Assembly (NCBI RefSeq): GCF_015207035.1
Contig: NZ_JADEXQ010000019.1
Span: 1-64,000 of the forward strand
Origin: Romeriopsis navalis LEGE 11480
Lineage (GTDB): Bacteria > Cyanobacteriota > Cyanobacteriia > Leptolyngbyales > Leptolyngbyaceae
Length of the DNA stretch: 64,000 nt
Direction of reading: 5' to 3'
Shown here: one piece after another, positions 7,857 through 17,088 of the stretch
Layout: each line of letters starts with the position of its first letter
Position numbering within the stretch: position 1 is the first letter of the stretch
Notes under the pieces: model-generated
The model's database searches: none
The model's input: the letters and a program-made list of their open reading frames with translations, nothing else
What the model was told of the DNA's origin: nothing
Made by a program: the position numbers and the translations under genes

Positions 7857-8543
7857 ATGGTAAATGATGCAAAGCTGAACCGCCCCCATGTGACAGCGAT
7901 TTTGGCGATGAGTGCCGATGGTAAGCTAGCCGACTATCAGCGATCGGCGGGGCGGTTTGGTTCTCCTCAAGATCAGCGACATTTGGAGGAGCAGGTCGCG
8001 GCGGCGGACTTAGTGTTATTTGGGGCCGGTACATTACGTGCCTACGGTACGACTATGTCGGTGCAATCGCCAGCTTTGAAAATGGCTAGAGTGTCTGCTG
8101 GTAAGCCGGTACAGCCGATTCAAATGGTGTGTTCGGCTTCGGGGGAGTTAGATGCGAGCTGCGATTTTTTTGCGCAGCCGATTCCGCGCTGGCTGTTGAC
8201 GACGACTTCGGGGGCAAAGGCTTGGTCCGCGCCGCAGTTTGACCGGGTGTGGTCCATGGGCCGGGCGATCGATTGGCCGCTCGTGATGCAGGAATTCACC
8301 CAAGCCGGGATTGAAACCGTGGCGTTGCTGGGTGGGGGCACGATCGTGGCGAGTTTCTTGGAAGCTGGTTTGATTGATGAGATTTGGTTAACGGTTTGCC
8401 CCTTAATTCTGGGCGGGGCCACTGCGCCGACGCCCGTTCAAAGTTCTGGCTGGTTGGAAGACGTGGCTCCACGATTGCAGCTAATTGCGGCTCGGCCAAT
8501 CGAAGATGAAGTATTTCTGCATTACCGAGTCAAGTCGGCTTAG
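7857..8543 (+). CDS. RibD C-terminal-type (pyrimidine reductase-like) protein
   Basis: The 228-residue protein matches the reductase half of RibD without the deaminase half. It begins THVTAILAMSADGKLADYQR-like (the core VTAILAMSADGKLAD is clear), then VLFGAGTLRAYGTTM, and ends with ETVALLGGGTIVASFLEAGL, the NADPH-site glycine motif, and DEIWLTVCPLILGG. In riboflavin synthesis this domain reduces the ribosyl group of the aminouracil intermediate. Stand-alone copies are common, and some reduce other substrates, so a role in riboflavin synthesis is likely but not certain. It is tightly linked to the oxidoreductase upstream. Confidence 0.82.
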   Translation: MVNDAKLNRPHVTAILAMSADGKLADYQRSAGRFGSPQDQRHLEEQVAAADLVLFGAGTLRAYGTTMSVQSPALKMARVSAGKPVQPIQMVCSASGELDASCDFFAQPIPRWLLTTTSGAKAWSAPQFDRVWSMGRAIDWPLVMQEFTQAGIETVALLGGGTIVASFLEAGLIDEIWLTVCPLILGGATAPTPVQSSGWLEDVAPRLQLIAARPIEDEVFLHYRVKSA

Positions 8544-8561
8544 ACATAATTTATGCCTAAG
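8539..8561. repeat. near-palindrome at the stop codon of the RibD-like gene
   Basis: CTTAGACATAA and TTATGCCTAAG, with one mismatch and a 1-bp centre, span the TAG stop codon at 8541-8543. No T tract follows, so it is not a standard terminator. Confidence 0.5.
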
Positions 8562-8657
8562 TCGTTTAAATGCATCGGATTTAACCTGACAGATCTGGAA
8601 ACATTGCTTTAATCTGGAGAGGCAAGTTTTGCTCGTCCATGTTTGAGTCTCGACCGT

Positions 8658-9851
8658 ATGCAGGAACCAGTAAAAGTTGAATATCGTGTTGCCTGGATTA
8701 ATAAAATTGCCGAAATTCCTCAAACGGCCTGGGATGAGTTGGCACTGAAGCTGAAAACGCCATTTTTGGAATGGTCGTGGCTGAATAATATGGAGACATC
8801 TGGGAGTACAACGGCTCAGACTGGTTGGCTACCTAATCATTTAGTGGTTTGGCGGGGACAAGATTTAATCGCGATGGCCCCGTTATACGTGAAGGGGCAT
8901 AGCTACGGTGAGTTTGTGTTCGATCATCAATGGGCGGAGCTGTCAGAGCGACTAGGGATTGATTACTATCCCAAGCTGTTGGGAATGTCACCTTTTACCC
9001 CAGCTGAAGGCTATCGCTTTTTGATTGCACCGGGTGAGAATGAGGCGCTGCTGACGGAAATTATGGTTAGCGCGATCGATCAGTTCTGTACCCGTAATCA
9101 GATCTCAGGCTGCAACTTCCTCTATGTTGATGCGGAATGGCAGAAGGTGATGGAAGAGCTGGGTTTCCATGCTTGGAAGCATCATAGTTATATTTGGCAA
9201 AACCACAATTTCGATACGTTTGATGATTATCTCAAGTCTTTTAATGCTAACCAGCGCCGTAATATTAAACGTGAGCGTAAAGCCGTTGCTAACACTGGTT
9301 TGAGTTTTAGGGCGATTACCGGAGATGATATTCAGCCATCGCATTTGAAATTGATGCATGATTTTTATGCGGATACTTGCGATAAATTTGGGTGGTGGGG
9401 AAGCAAGTATTTGACTCAGGAGTTCTTTGAGCAATTGCATCAAGCCTTTCGCGATCGCGTTGTGATGTTTGGCGCATACGCTGAGGGTGATGATCAGCCC
9501 TTAGGCATGTCTTTTTGTCTAACTAAAGGGGATCGACTTTACGGGCGCTATTGGGGTTCATTCCAATCAATCGATTGTTTGCATTTTGATGCTTGCTACT
9601 ACTCCCCGATCGAATGGGCGATTCAGAATAAAATTCAGCTGTTCGATCCGGGTGCCGGTGGGCGACATAAAAAACGACGGGGATTCCCCGCGACAGTGAA
9701 TTATTCGTTGCATCGGTTTTATCCACCGCGCTTGGCCCAGATTTTTGCCACCTATATTCATCAAATCAACGATATGGAACAGCAGGAGATTGATGCGATT
9801 AATCAAGAGCTGCCGTTTAAAAAAGAAGCAATTGCGCTTCAGGTCGATTGA
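8658..9851 (+). CDS. DUF482 (GNAT-fold, 'peptidogalycan' type) protein
   Basis: A 397-residue cytosolic protein of the DUF482/COG3146 family, which has a GNAT-like acyltransferase fold. Typical segments are the N-terminal TAWDEL and [12 protein letters not shown], then [36 protein letters not shown], and the C-terminal [13 protein letters not shown] with [15 protein letters not shown]. The biochemical reaction of the family is not settled. The ATG at 8658 is preferred to an in-frame TTG at 8643; GGAGAGG lies at 8616-8622, rather far from either. Its 3' end overlaps by 13 bp the tail of the pseudogene on the other strand. Confidence 0.82.
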   Translation: MQEPVKVEYRVAWINKIAEIPQTAWDELALKLKTPFLEWSWLNNMETSGSTTAQTGWLPNHLVVWRGQDLIAMAPLYVKGHSYGEFVFDHQWAELSERLGIDYYPKLLGMSPFTPAEGYRFLIAPGENEALLTEIMVSAIDQFCTRNQISGCNFLYVDAEWQKVMEELGFHAWKHHSYIWQNHNFDTFDDYLKSFNANQRRNIKRERKAVANTGLSFRAITGDDIQPSHLKLMHDFYADTCDKFGWWGSKYLTQEFFEQLHQAFRDRVVMFGAYAEGDDQPLGMSFCLTKGDRLYGRYWGSFQSIDCLHFDACYYSPIEWAIQNKIQLFDPGAGGRHKKRRGFPATVNYSLHRFYPPRLAQIFATYIHQINDMEQQEIDAINQELPFKKEAIALQVD

Positions 9852-11255
9852 GTGCCAGTGTGTAATTGAGTCACAGTTTGTGGCATCGATCGATTGGCAG
9901 TTGGGTGCAGCGGTAAGGTGATGTTGCCTGCTGGGTAATGGATTTGATAGCTAATGGGTAATCCCATCCCTGTACCCTTACCGATGGGTTTGGTGGTGAA
10001 GAATGGTTTAAAGATTTGGGCTTTGGTTTCATTACTCATACCGGGGCCATTGCAATACGGATTTGGATTGTTGATGGGGCGGCGGCGGTGCGAATGTGAA
10101 TTTCGGGTTGTGTCTGGAGCGCTGCTGATTCAATGTCTTGTGAGGTACGCTCAATCGCATCAATTACATTGGACAGAGTGTTTATAAAAGTCTGATTTAA
10201 CTGTCTTGCGTAGCATTCTAAATTAGGTAGGCTTTGATAGATTTTGACAATATTAATTGCTGGATGATGGGTTTGTAATTTGATTCGATGTGCTAAGAGC
10301 ATGAGGGTGCTGTCTAACCCGGTATGGAGATCGACAGCACCCTCATGCTTGGCTTCATCCAGGCGTGAAAAATTGCGTAGGGACAGCCCAATATCCTGGA
10401 TACGTTTTGTGCCGACCTGCATTAAATCAAATAGCTTTGGCAGATCTTGTTGAATAAAGTCGAGATTGATTGTCTCATAAACTTTGGTGATGCAAGGGGT
10501 TCTTCTGGGTATGCGGTTTGGTAAGCCTGCAGCACTTGGCTATAAGCGTTGGCATGTTTGATATTGCCGGAGATGAAGTTGCCTGAATTATTAATTGCAT
10601 GGGCCATACCGGTGACCATTTGCCCGAGACCGGACATTGACTGATAACTGTGGCGATTTGGGCTGGCCCAGTCAGTAAGCCCCAAACGATGCCGTCACCG
10701 ATGAGTTGGTCGTTACAGTACTGATAGGTCTTTGTCTAGTTCAAATAATCGCCGACCAAGCCCCCAATAATGGGAATGGGCTGCTCGCCAACCTGGAGTT
10801 TTGCCCGAGTCCATGCATGAAATCTTCAAAGTGATAAGTGATGCCATCGGGAAACAGAAATAAGGCGATCGCTTGATTGAGGGGGAGTTGTTAGAGCTGA
10901 CGTTGGGCATTTTCTCCGAAGCTGGCGGAGGATATGTTCACGCCGGGCTCGATGCCATAATGCCGTGTGAGTTCATCCGATCGCACGACTATCACTACGA
11001 TGCTAAAGTTTGATTCGTCGGCAATTCCTTGAGCAATCACCCCCGTACTAGAGCAACCGATCAGTGGGGCGTGAGCTGTGGATTGACGGACCGTCTGGAG
11101 CAGAACGTCTTGGCGATAGCCGACCGTGGCAAACATCAGGACGAAGTCTGGTTGGCGGATATTTGCTTGTTGTCAGGCTTGATCGACAGTCCCGCGTTAG
11201 CGGCTGCGACGGGATTGCGATGTTTGCTCGTGCCAACGCCAATCTGTGTTGCCAT
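9839..11255 (-). pseudogene. decayed FIST-domain sensor histidine kinase
   Basis: Fragments of one kinase lie in order on the minus strand but in changing frames. From the ATG at 11255 the product starts MATQIGVGTSKHRNPVAAAN; a frameshift then leads into QQANIRQPDFVLMFATVGY and APLIGCSSTGVIA, a FIST N-domain. An in-frame TAA at 10893-10891 follows, then QAIALFLFPDGITYHFEDF and a second frameshift; most of the FIST C-domain is missing. The kinase half is also scattered: GLGQMVTGMAHAINNSGNF (His kept, the usual following Glu now Ala), SLRNFSRLDEAKHEG, LNQTFINTLSNVIDAIE, and [19 protein letters not shown] with a degenerate end. The ancestral enzyme sensed a small ligand through FIST. It is clearly nonfunctional as one protein. 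Confidence 0.85.
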
Positions 11256-11460
11256 ACGGTTCTCCAATTGCTGCGGGCCGGTCATCTAGGTAAATGGATG
11301 GGGCAGTTGTTAACCTCAGAATGCCCAAATCCTTTGTGTGTGAACAATTCTGCCGGATTGGTAAAGACTCTGGAGCCGGATGATTTTTGTATCCGAATCA
11401 AGAGGGGATGTCACCCCTCACCTACAATAGAAACTGATACAACAAAAATAATGATTAGCC

Positions 11461-11844
11461 ATGCTGACTCAAGCTGCGACGGAAGCGCATGAACTCGATG
11501 ACCGGCTTTCGAATCGCTTTATTGAATTAGATGAATCAGGATATTTCTTGATTTCCGTCGATCGTGAAGCGGTCGAAATTTGCGCTGATCACTATAGCAA
11601 TACCATTAACGACCAGGGTTTAGCCTGCGACCCGGAAACGGGTGAACCACTACCCTGTAATGGTGATTTGCAGCGTCAGCCAGTCACACACTTTCGGGCG
11701 AAAACGGCGAAACAGCTATGTATTGACCTGTTTGAGAAAGGTGCGTCGTCGGTGACACGGCTTGATCATGCGGCTTATCTCGGGCGCGAGTTTGTGCGGG
11801 CAGAAATCGCGCTGTATAGCGGTGAAGAATATATTCAGGATTAG
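11461..11844 (+). CDS. DUF4346 domain protein
   Basis: The 127-residue protein matches the cyanobacterial DUF4346 family as remembered: ELDDRLSNRFIELDESGYFL, then VDREAVEICADHYSN, LACDPETGEPLPC and the C-terminal SVTRLDHAAYLGREFVRAEI. Its function is unknown; related domains occur in archaeal methyltransferase-type proteins. A -10-like TACAAT at 11423-11428 lies about 30 bp before the start. The next gene begins 17 bp after its stop, so both may be on one transcript. There is no signal peptide or membrane segment. Confidence 0.8.
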   Translation: MLTQAATEAHELDDRLSNRFIELDESGYFLISVDREAVEICADHYSNTINDQGLACDPETGEPLPCNGDLQRQPVTHFRAKTAKQLCIDLFEKGASSVTRLDHAAYLGREFVRAEIALYSGEEYIQD

Positions 11845-11861
11845 GCAGTTTTGAGCCACGC

Positions 11862-12680
11862 ATGAGTTACCAGGATCTACTACAGAATGTTGCACTATTT
11901 CAGGGGTTTCGACCAGCCGAGCTAGAACTGCTCGCGCAACATGCAGTGGTGCATCGCCATCCGGCGGGGGAGTTGATTTTTCAGCAGGGTGATCCGGGAA
12001 CTACGCTCTATGTGATTGTCAGTGGTCAGGTGGAAATCTATCTTTTGAGTCCAGCGCCACAATCACACCCGATCGTCTTGCAGCAGATGACGCGGGGCGA
12101 TTATTTTGGCGAGTTGTCATTGTTTGATAATAAAGCTCGGAGTGCCTATGCGCGGTCGATTGAAGATGTGGAATTGTTAGGCATTACCCAGATGCATTTG
12201 ACTGATCACATTACGCGGCATCCTCGCGCTGCGTTGGTATTGTTAGAAGCATTAGCCGATCGATTGCGGATGACCGATGACCTATTAACTCATTGTGCGG
12301 CCAAAAACGTTGACGCTGAACTCGATAAACAGATGAATTGGAGCGATCGGCTCGCGGATCAAGTGGCGACCTTAAACGGGAGCTGGGCCTTCATTGTCTT
12401 GCTATTGTTATTAACGACGGTCTGGATGGTGGTGAACGCGCTGCCGTTATTTGGCAATCGTCATATGCTTGATCCCTATCCCTATGTGTTTTTCAATTTG
12501 CTGCTGGCAATTTTGGTGGCGTTACAAGGACCGTTAATTGTCATGAGCCAAAACCGGAAAGCGACCCTCGATCGAGCGCGGGCAGAAGCGGACTACCATG
12601 TCAATTTGAAAAATGAAGTGAATATTGAAATTCTACTGGCCGAGATTCGTCACTTACGCCGAAAAATCGATGAATCGTGA
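11862..12680 (+). CDS. cyclic-nucleotide-binding domain fused to DUF1003 membrane protein
   Basis: A 272-residue membrane protein. Residues about 5-135 are a CRP-type cyclic nucleotide-binding domain (LFQGFRPAELELLAQHAV, IFQQGDPGTTLYVIVSGQVE, GDYFGELSLFDNKARSA), including the GE of the phosphate-binding cassette. A DUF1003-like segment follows, with two transmembrane helices (WAFIVLLLLLTTVWMVVNA and YVFFNLLLAILVALQGPLIV), the PLIVMSQNRK motif and a C-terminal coiled-coil-like tail. It probably responds to cAMP or cGMP at the membrane; the output is unknown. Domain order and length match known cyanobacterial proteins of this layout. Confidence 0.85.
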   Translation: MSYQDLLQNVALFQGFRPAELELLAQHAVVHRHPAGELIFQQGDPGTTLYVIVSGQVEIYLLSPAPQSHPIVLQQMTRGDYFGELSLFDNKARSAYARSIEDVELLGITQMHLTDHITRHPRAALVLLEALADRLRMTDDLLTHCAAKNVDAELDKQMNWSDRLADQVATLNGSWAFIVLLLLLTTVWMVVNALPLFGNRHMLDPYPYVFFNLLLAILVALQGPLIVMSQNRKATLDRARAEADYHVNLKNEVNIEILLAEIRHLRRKIDES

Positions 12681-12733
12681 TGTTTGGGCAATTTGTGTGG
12701 GTGATTTTAGGGTGTCAGGTGGTCTGGGATACC

Positions 12734-13858
12734 CTATTCATTTTGCAAGGTTTGGATGGCGCGTTTGGCTTCCAGTTTTTTGCGCACGATCGCGCGGTTG
12801 CGCTCAGCGAGTTTGTCATCTGGGCGTAGATGTAATACTCGTTCGTAGCTGACAAGCGCGGTTTCATATTGGCCGAGATTAACCAAAATGCCGCCGCGAT
12901 TGTTCCAGGCACGGTAATCTTCTGGGCGAATTTCTAAAGCTTGGTCGTAGCTGACGATCGCTTCTTCGAGGCGTCCAAGGGCTTTGAGTACGAGTCCGCG
13001 GTTGTACCAGGCTTCATGATAGGCCGGTTGTAAGTTGACGGCACGATCAAATGCGGTGAGTGCTTGACTATAGGCTTCAATTTTCATATGACAGAAGCCT
13101 TTGTTGTACCAAGCGGCAGCGTAGTCTTCGTAGAGTTCTAGGGCTTTGCGGAAGCAGCCGATCGCCTCTTTGTACTGATTCAGGGCTTTGAGTGTCAGTC
13201 CTCGAAAGAACCAGACTTGGTTATCATTTTGGTCAATTTTCAGCGCTTGATTGAAGCTGGAAAGCGCTGCTTCATAATCGGCTAAACGAAACAGGGACTG
13301 ACCGCGATTATTCAGGGCTTCCGCATGGCTGGGGCGGAGTTCGAGGGTGCGATTAAAGCTCGTTACGGCGCCTTCATAACGGCCCGTGATCAGCAGAATC
13401 GAACCATGCACGTACCAACTATCGACGGATTTTGGCGCGAGTTCGACGGATTTGGCCAGATAGGGCAGGGCTTTTTCGTATTCCCCGAGCATATACATTG
13501 CAAGCCCGGCGCTGTAGTGCGCATTCGGGTAATTGGGTTGGAAACTGATGGTTTTTTGAAAGCCGGTGAAGGCCAATTTGTATTGGCCGAGTAAATGGGC
13601 CACCCAAGCCTGATGATATTGCAGGTAAGGCGATGTGGGATGTACCATCAACGACTTTTCAAAACAATTCAGGGCCGATTCCAGTTGGCCGAGATTGACT
13701 AGCGCGGTGCCTTTCTCGCTCCAGGCTTCGAGGCAGTCTGGGCGTTGTTCTAAGACTTTATTTAAATGACCGATCGCGCTTTGATAATCACCCATTTGGC
13801 TGAGTTGGAGCGCGTGTTGGAGAAGCTCTTCGGGATTAACCTGTTCCGACATCATCAT
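12734..13858 (-). CDS. TPR repeat protein
   Basis: About 374 residues made almost entirely of tetratricopeptide repeats, roughly ten units of 34 residues, e.g. GDYQSAIGHLNKVLEQRPDC, GQLESALNCFEKSLMVHP and ADYEAALSSFNQALKIDQND. Such repeats form a helical scaffold for protein contacts. There is no catalytic domain, signal peptide or membrane segment. The frame extends upstream to a TTG at 13900; the ATG triplet run at 13858-13850 (MMMSEQVNPEELLQ) fits the first repeat better and is preferred. The partner cannot be inferred. Confidence 0.85.
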   Translation of the reverse strand: MMMSEQVNPEELLQHALQLSQMGDYQSAIGHLNKVLEQRPDCLEAWSEKGTALVNLGQLESALNCFEKSLMVHPTSPYLQYHQAWVAHLLGQYKLAFTGFQKTISFQPNYPNAHYSAGLAMYMLGEYEKALPYLAKSVELAPKSVDSWYVHGSILLITGRYEGAVTSFNRTLELRPSHAEALNNRGQSLFRLADYEAALSSFNQALKIDQNDNQVWFFRGLTLKALNQYKEAIGCFRKALELYEDYAAAWYNKGFCHMKIEAYSQALTAFDRAVNLQPAYHEAWYNRGLVLKALGRLEEAIVSYDQALEIRPEDYRAWNNRGGILVNLGQYETALVSYERVLHLRPDDKLAERNRAIVRKKLEAKRAIQTLQNE

Positions 13859-14025
13859 AGGGCTGGCGAACGAAATAAACCGCAATGTCATAAATGACAA
13901 TCCGTAGACTGAAGGTGCCCGATTTTCGTGCCGATCCAGTCGGTGATCTTAACGATTTTGAGCCATTCACCAAAAGCGCCACGGCGGCTGGAGGTAATGG
14001 TAATCATAGCAAAATTGCCATAAAG

Positions 14026-14051
14026 CAACGGGGGGCGATCGCCCCCCGTTG
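14026..14051. terminator. 26-bp perfect palindrome downstream of the moeB-like gene
   Basis: The palindrome has CAACGGGGGG and CCCCCCGTTG arms around a central HIP1-type CGATCG. It lies 40 bp past the stop of the minus-strand gene at 14092 and can form a very stable hairpin. The T tract after it is weak (GTTGCTTTATGG on the minus strand), so efficient intrinsic termination is likely but not certain. Confidence 0.5.
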
Positions 14052-14091
14052 GTCTAGTCGTGGAACTGGCAATAGCGCTTAATCGCCAGCT

Positions 14092-15363
14092 TTAGTATTC
14101 AGGGATGGAGGCATCGACTTCGCGGCTCCAGGCCGTGATGCCACCGATTACATTGGTGCCGGTAATGCCGTGTTGGCTGAGAATGCCGATGGCTTTGGCC
14201 GATCGCCCACCCGCTTTGCAATGCACAATTAGCTCTTGCGTTCCGACCAGTTCCTTCACTTTTTCGATCCCTTGACCATTTTCAATCTCCGGTAAGGGAA
14301 CCAGCACGGCTCCAGGAATCTGAGCAATTTCGACTTCGTTGGGATTGCGGACATCAAGTAAAACGAAATCACGTTTCGCTGCATCCAGCCGAGTTTTTAA
14401 CTCGGTGACAGAAATCTCTTTCATATCGGATTGGGCCTCCGCGGCGGCTGCGTTTGCTTGGGGAATACCACAGAATTCTTCGTAGTCGATTAGCTTGTCG
14501 ATCACGGGACGTTCTGGGTTGGGTTGGAGCTTGAGCTCTCGGAAGGTCATATCGAGGGCATTGTAGACCACGAGGCGACCGCTTAATGTGCGACCTTGAC
14601 CCAAGATGATTTTAACGGTCTCGGTGGCTTGCATGACCCCAATAATTCCAGGCAAAATGCCGAGGACACCACCTTCAGCGCAGGATGGGACTAACCCAGG
14701 GGGTGGTGGCTCGGGATAGAGATCGCGGTAATTGGGACTGAGGGCGGTGTCATCGTAATACCAGTCTTTTCCCCGTTGCCGTGCGGTGGCTTTGGCTTCG
14801 CGGGATAAATCCTCCCAGCCCGCGGGCCGGCGCCAGCCACCTTGGTGATTAAAGACGGTTGCTTGACCTTCAAAGCGGAAGATGGAGCCATAGACATTGG
14901 GTTTGCCGAGCAATACACAGGCATCGTTGACTAAGTAGCGCGTGGGAAAATTATCGGTTCCATCAACGACGATATCGTAAGGGCGCACAAGCTCGAGGGC
15001 ATTCTCTGATGTGAAGCGCGTTTCATGCAGATCGACTTGGCAATAAGGGTTGATTTCGAGGATGCGATCTTTGGCGGATTGAATCTTTGGTTTGCCGACC
15101 CAGGATGTGCCATGGATGACTTGGCGTTGCAAATTCGATTTATCAACGATGTCAAAATCCACAATCCCAATCCGACCAATGCCAGCGGCAGCCAGGTAAA
15201 GCAAGAGTGGTGAGCCCAAACCACCGGTGCCGATGCAGAGGACGCTAGCGGCTTTGAGCCGCTTTTGGCCCGCGACGCCAACTTCCGGCAGGATGAGATG
15301 ACGGGAATAACGCTCAACGTCATCCTTTGAAAGTTCAATTTCTTCCAGATGGGGATTCAGCAT
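14092..15363 (-). CDS. moeB: MoeB/ThiF-type adenylyltransferase with C-terminal rhodanese domain
   Basis: The 423-residue protein has an E1-like domain (residues about 1-290) and a rhodanese domain (about 315-423). The E1 part shows the ATP site CIGTGGLGSPLLLYLAAAG (residues 43-61), VDGTDNFPTRYLVND and PSCAEGGVLGILPGIIG. The rhodanese active-site Cys382 lies in VHCKAGGRSAK. Proteins of this layout adenylate and sulfurate the C-terminal Gly-Gly of small sulfur carriers for molybdopterin, thiamine or thiolated-tRNA synthesis; ThiS (36134) is one possible partner. Unusually, residues about 176-209 (GWRRPAGWEDLSREAKATAR, then DWYYDDTALS) interrupt the segment that in relatives runs directly from the GG of FNxxGG into NYRDLYPEPPPPG. 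Confidence 0.85.
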   Translation of the reverse strand: MLNPHLEEIELSKDDVERYSRHLILPEVGVAGQKRLKAASVLCIGTGGLGSPLLLYLAAAGIGRIGIVDFDIVDKSNLQRQVIHGTSWVGKPKIQSAKDRILEINPYCQVDLHETRFTSENALELVRPYDIVVDGTDNFPTRYLVNDACVLLGKPNVYGSIFRFEGQATVFNHQGGWRRPAGWEDLSREAKATARQRGKDWYYDDTALSPNYRDLYPEPPPPGLVPSCAEGGVLGILPGIIGVMQATETVKIILGQGRTLSGRLVVYNALDMTFRELKLQPNPERPVIDKLIDYEEFCGIPQANAAAAEAQSDMKEISVTELKTRLDAAKRDFVLLDVRNPNEVEIAQIPGAVLVPLPEIENGQGIEKVKELVGTQELIVHCKAGGRSAKAIGILSQHGITGTNVIGGITAWSREVDASIPEY

Positions 15364-15460
15364 GGTTTCTGTGCCTAATGGATTGCCTTGGGTGAGCGGT
15401 GGTCCTGTATCTACGAATTTATTCTAGGGTAGGTCGGTGAGCGATCGTAAAATATCAACC

Positions 15461-15489
15461 TCAAAGCCGACTAAATTAATCGGCTTTGA
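15461..15489. repeat. 10-bp inverted repeat upstream of the moeB-like gene
   Basis: TCAAAGCCGA (15461-15470) and TCGGCTTTGA (15480-15489) pair perfectly around a 9-nt AT-rich loop, about 100 bp upstream of the minus-strand start at 15363. It may be a terminator or an operator. Otherwise the 339 bp from 15364 to 15702 holds no gene I can support. Confidence 0.45.
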
Positions 15490-15702
15490 TTTCAAGCTCT
15501 CATTACGCTTGATGTTCGACGGTGAGGTGCCATTAGCTGTGAACGGTTGGTTTGTCTTGCTGGAGAAAATTAAATGTGTTGGATTACCTGCAATTGGGGC
15601 AAATTTAGACAGGAATGCTCGAATTAACTAATTGCTGCGTGCACTATAGAGTTATAGAGTTGGCAAATTGCTTATATTTCCCATATTTCTCAGGGGAAGC
15701 TG

Positions 15703-16784
15703 TTGCTCTGGTCCGCCGATCGACCGGTGCGGGAAGTCGAAAGTGAATTTGCGCGCGAGGTTCAGGTACGCAGTCAGCGGATGCAGCAGATGCAAGAGCA
15801 AGTCCAAGTTGCTGTGGTGAATATTGCGATTACGAGTCTTTGTCCGTTGCCTGCGGGTGAGGTGTTATACGCACTGGAGTCGGATGCCGTTAGTGGCGTT
15901 TTCCAATTTGATCCGGTGCGCGATCGGGAAAATCGTTGGTTTCATAATGCTCACTATTAAAGTGAGCCACCTTGATTTGCAGCAGCAGCGACGGTTGATT
16001 GCCTGTACGAAGACTTATTCGAATATCACCGTCAATATTGCCACCATGCCATTGGATGGGGCCAGACCGTTTGATATGACGGAAGGGGATTCGATTGATT
16101 TGGCACTGCGTTGGATGCCAGGAGAACGGCAATTGTTGGTTTATTCAGTCAGCCGGCCTGGCGCGTGATGCGGAAGGATTTATTCGCGATCGGTCAGCGT
16201 TTACGATTGAACAACTGGATTTTGAACGACCAACTGTAAAGTCTTTGGCGGACGACCCGAAGTCAGATTTGCTGGGGCCGTAGTTCGATGCTTAGGGATG
16301 GTTGTATTACATTCGCCGACCGTATCGGGAGCCGTGTCCGAAAGTGGGGATCTTGTAGACCATCAAGAATATGCTGATGATGCCGGTGCGCTTTGTCCAA
16401 GCGATTTACTATTTCCTCGACTTTTTTACGCGCCGCTATATGGGGAAGCTATTGATGTCGGCCAGTGCGCAAAAGTTGGATGTGCCGATGCATATTTTGC
16501 GGGCTTGGGGTGAATTAGTCACACCAGAAATGCTGCATAAAGGTAATTGGGTGGTCGATGTGGAAGCCCCAGCTTTAGTCCCAGATACTTAGGAATTAGT
16601 GCGTCAGGGAACTCAAGGTGTGCCGGAAGTTTTGGCGAAAGGGGGGTTGAACTACGATTTGGCGATGGATGGAACGATCGTCTATACCAATGGCAGCGAG
16701 ATTTTCCGATTGGTGCCGGGTGGTCAGCCAGAGCAATTGTGTGCGGGTAAATTGGTTGAGTCGCTGGTGATGCGAGCCGCTTAA
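15703..16784 (+). pseudogene. decayed cyanobacterial beta-propeller-like (TolB-type) protein gene
   Basis: A single ancestral frame of about 360 codons can be read through two frameshifts and four amber stops. Its product begins LWSADRPVREVESEFAREVQ and continues ITSLCPLPAGEVLYALESDA and VSHLDLQQQRRLIACTKTYS (after a shift near 15957). After a second shift near 16138 come QSAGLARDAEGFIRDR, GWLYYIRRPYREP, MLMMPVRFVQAIYYFLDFFT and GGLNYDLAMDGTIVYTNGSE. The in-frame TAGs are at 16281, 16293, 16356 and 16590. From memory, intact versions occur in many cyanobacteria as proteins of unknown function with repeated blade-like segments. The first codon is a TTG and the original start may be lost. Confidence 0.78.
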
Positions 16785-17058
16785 AGCACGGTTCAATCCG
16801 GCTAGTTGGTAATTCTATCCGGGTTGAAATCTCCCATTAGCGCGGTCATCAATTTAATCAAAACGCGGACTTTGGTAGTCTCTCGCTGTGTATCCAAGGC
16901 AATGCTGCTGGTCTCGCCTGCTTTCCTTAGGGTTTGCAGCACTAGCCAACCAAACCTAGCGAATGAGACATCCGTGTCAACTGCCTCTATGTCGCGCTGA
17001 TTAATGTCGAGGCCAAACTCAAGTTGTTAAAACATTTGCCGCTTACTGTCGCTAACAA

Positions 17059-17088
17059 ACATGAGCGGTTAAGACATGAGCGGTTAAG
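17059..17088. repeat. 15-bp perfect tandem duplication at a stop codon
   Basis: ACATGAGCGGTTAAG occurs twice in a row (17059-17073, 17074-17088). The second copy contains the stop codon of the histidine kinase on the minus strand (17086-17084). Because the unit is 15 bp, the other copy supplies a second in-frame TAA. Confidence 0.85.

Noticed and set aside
14092-15363. Intein in the MoeB-like protein
   Set aside because: The extra segment is only about 34 residues and lacks Cys/Ser at the start and His-Asn at the end.
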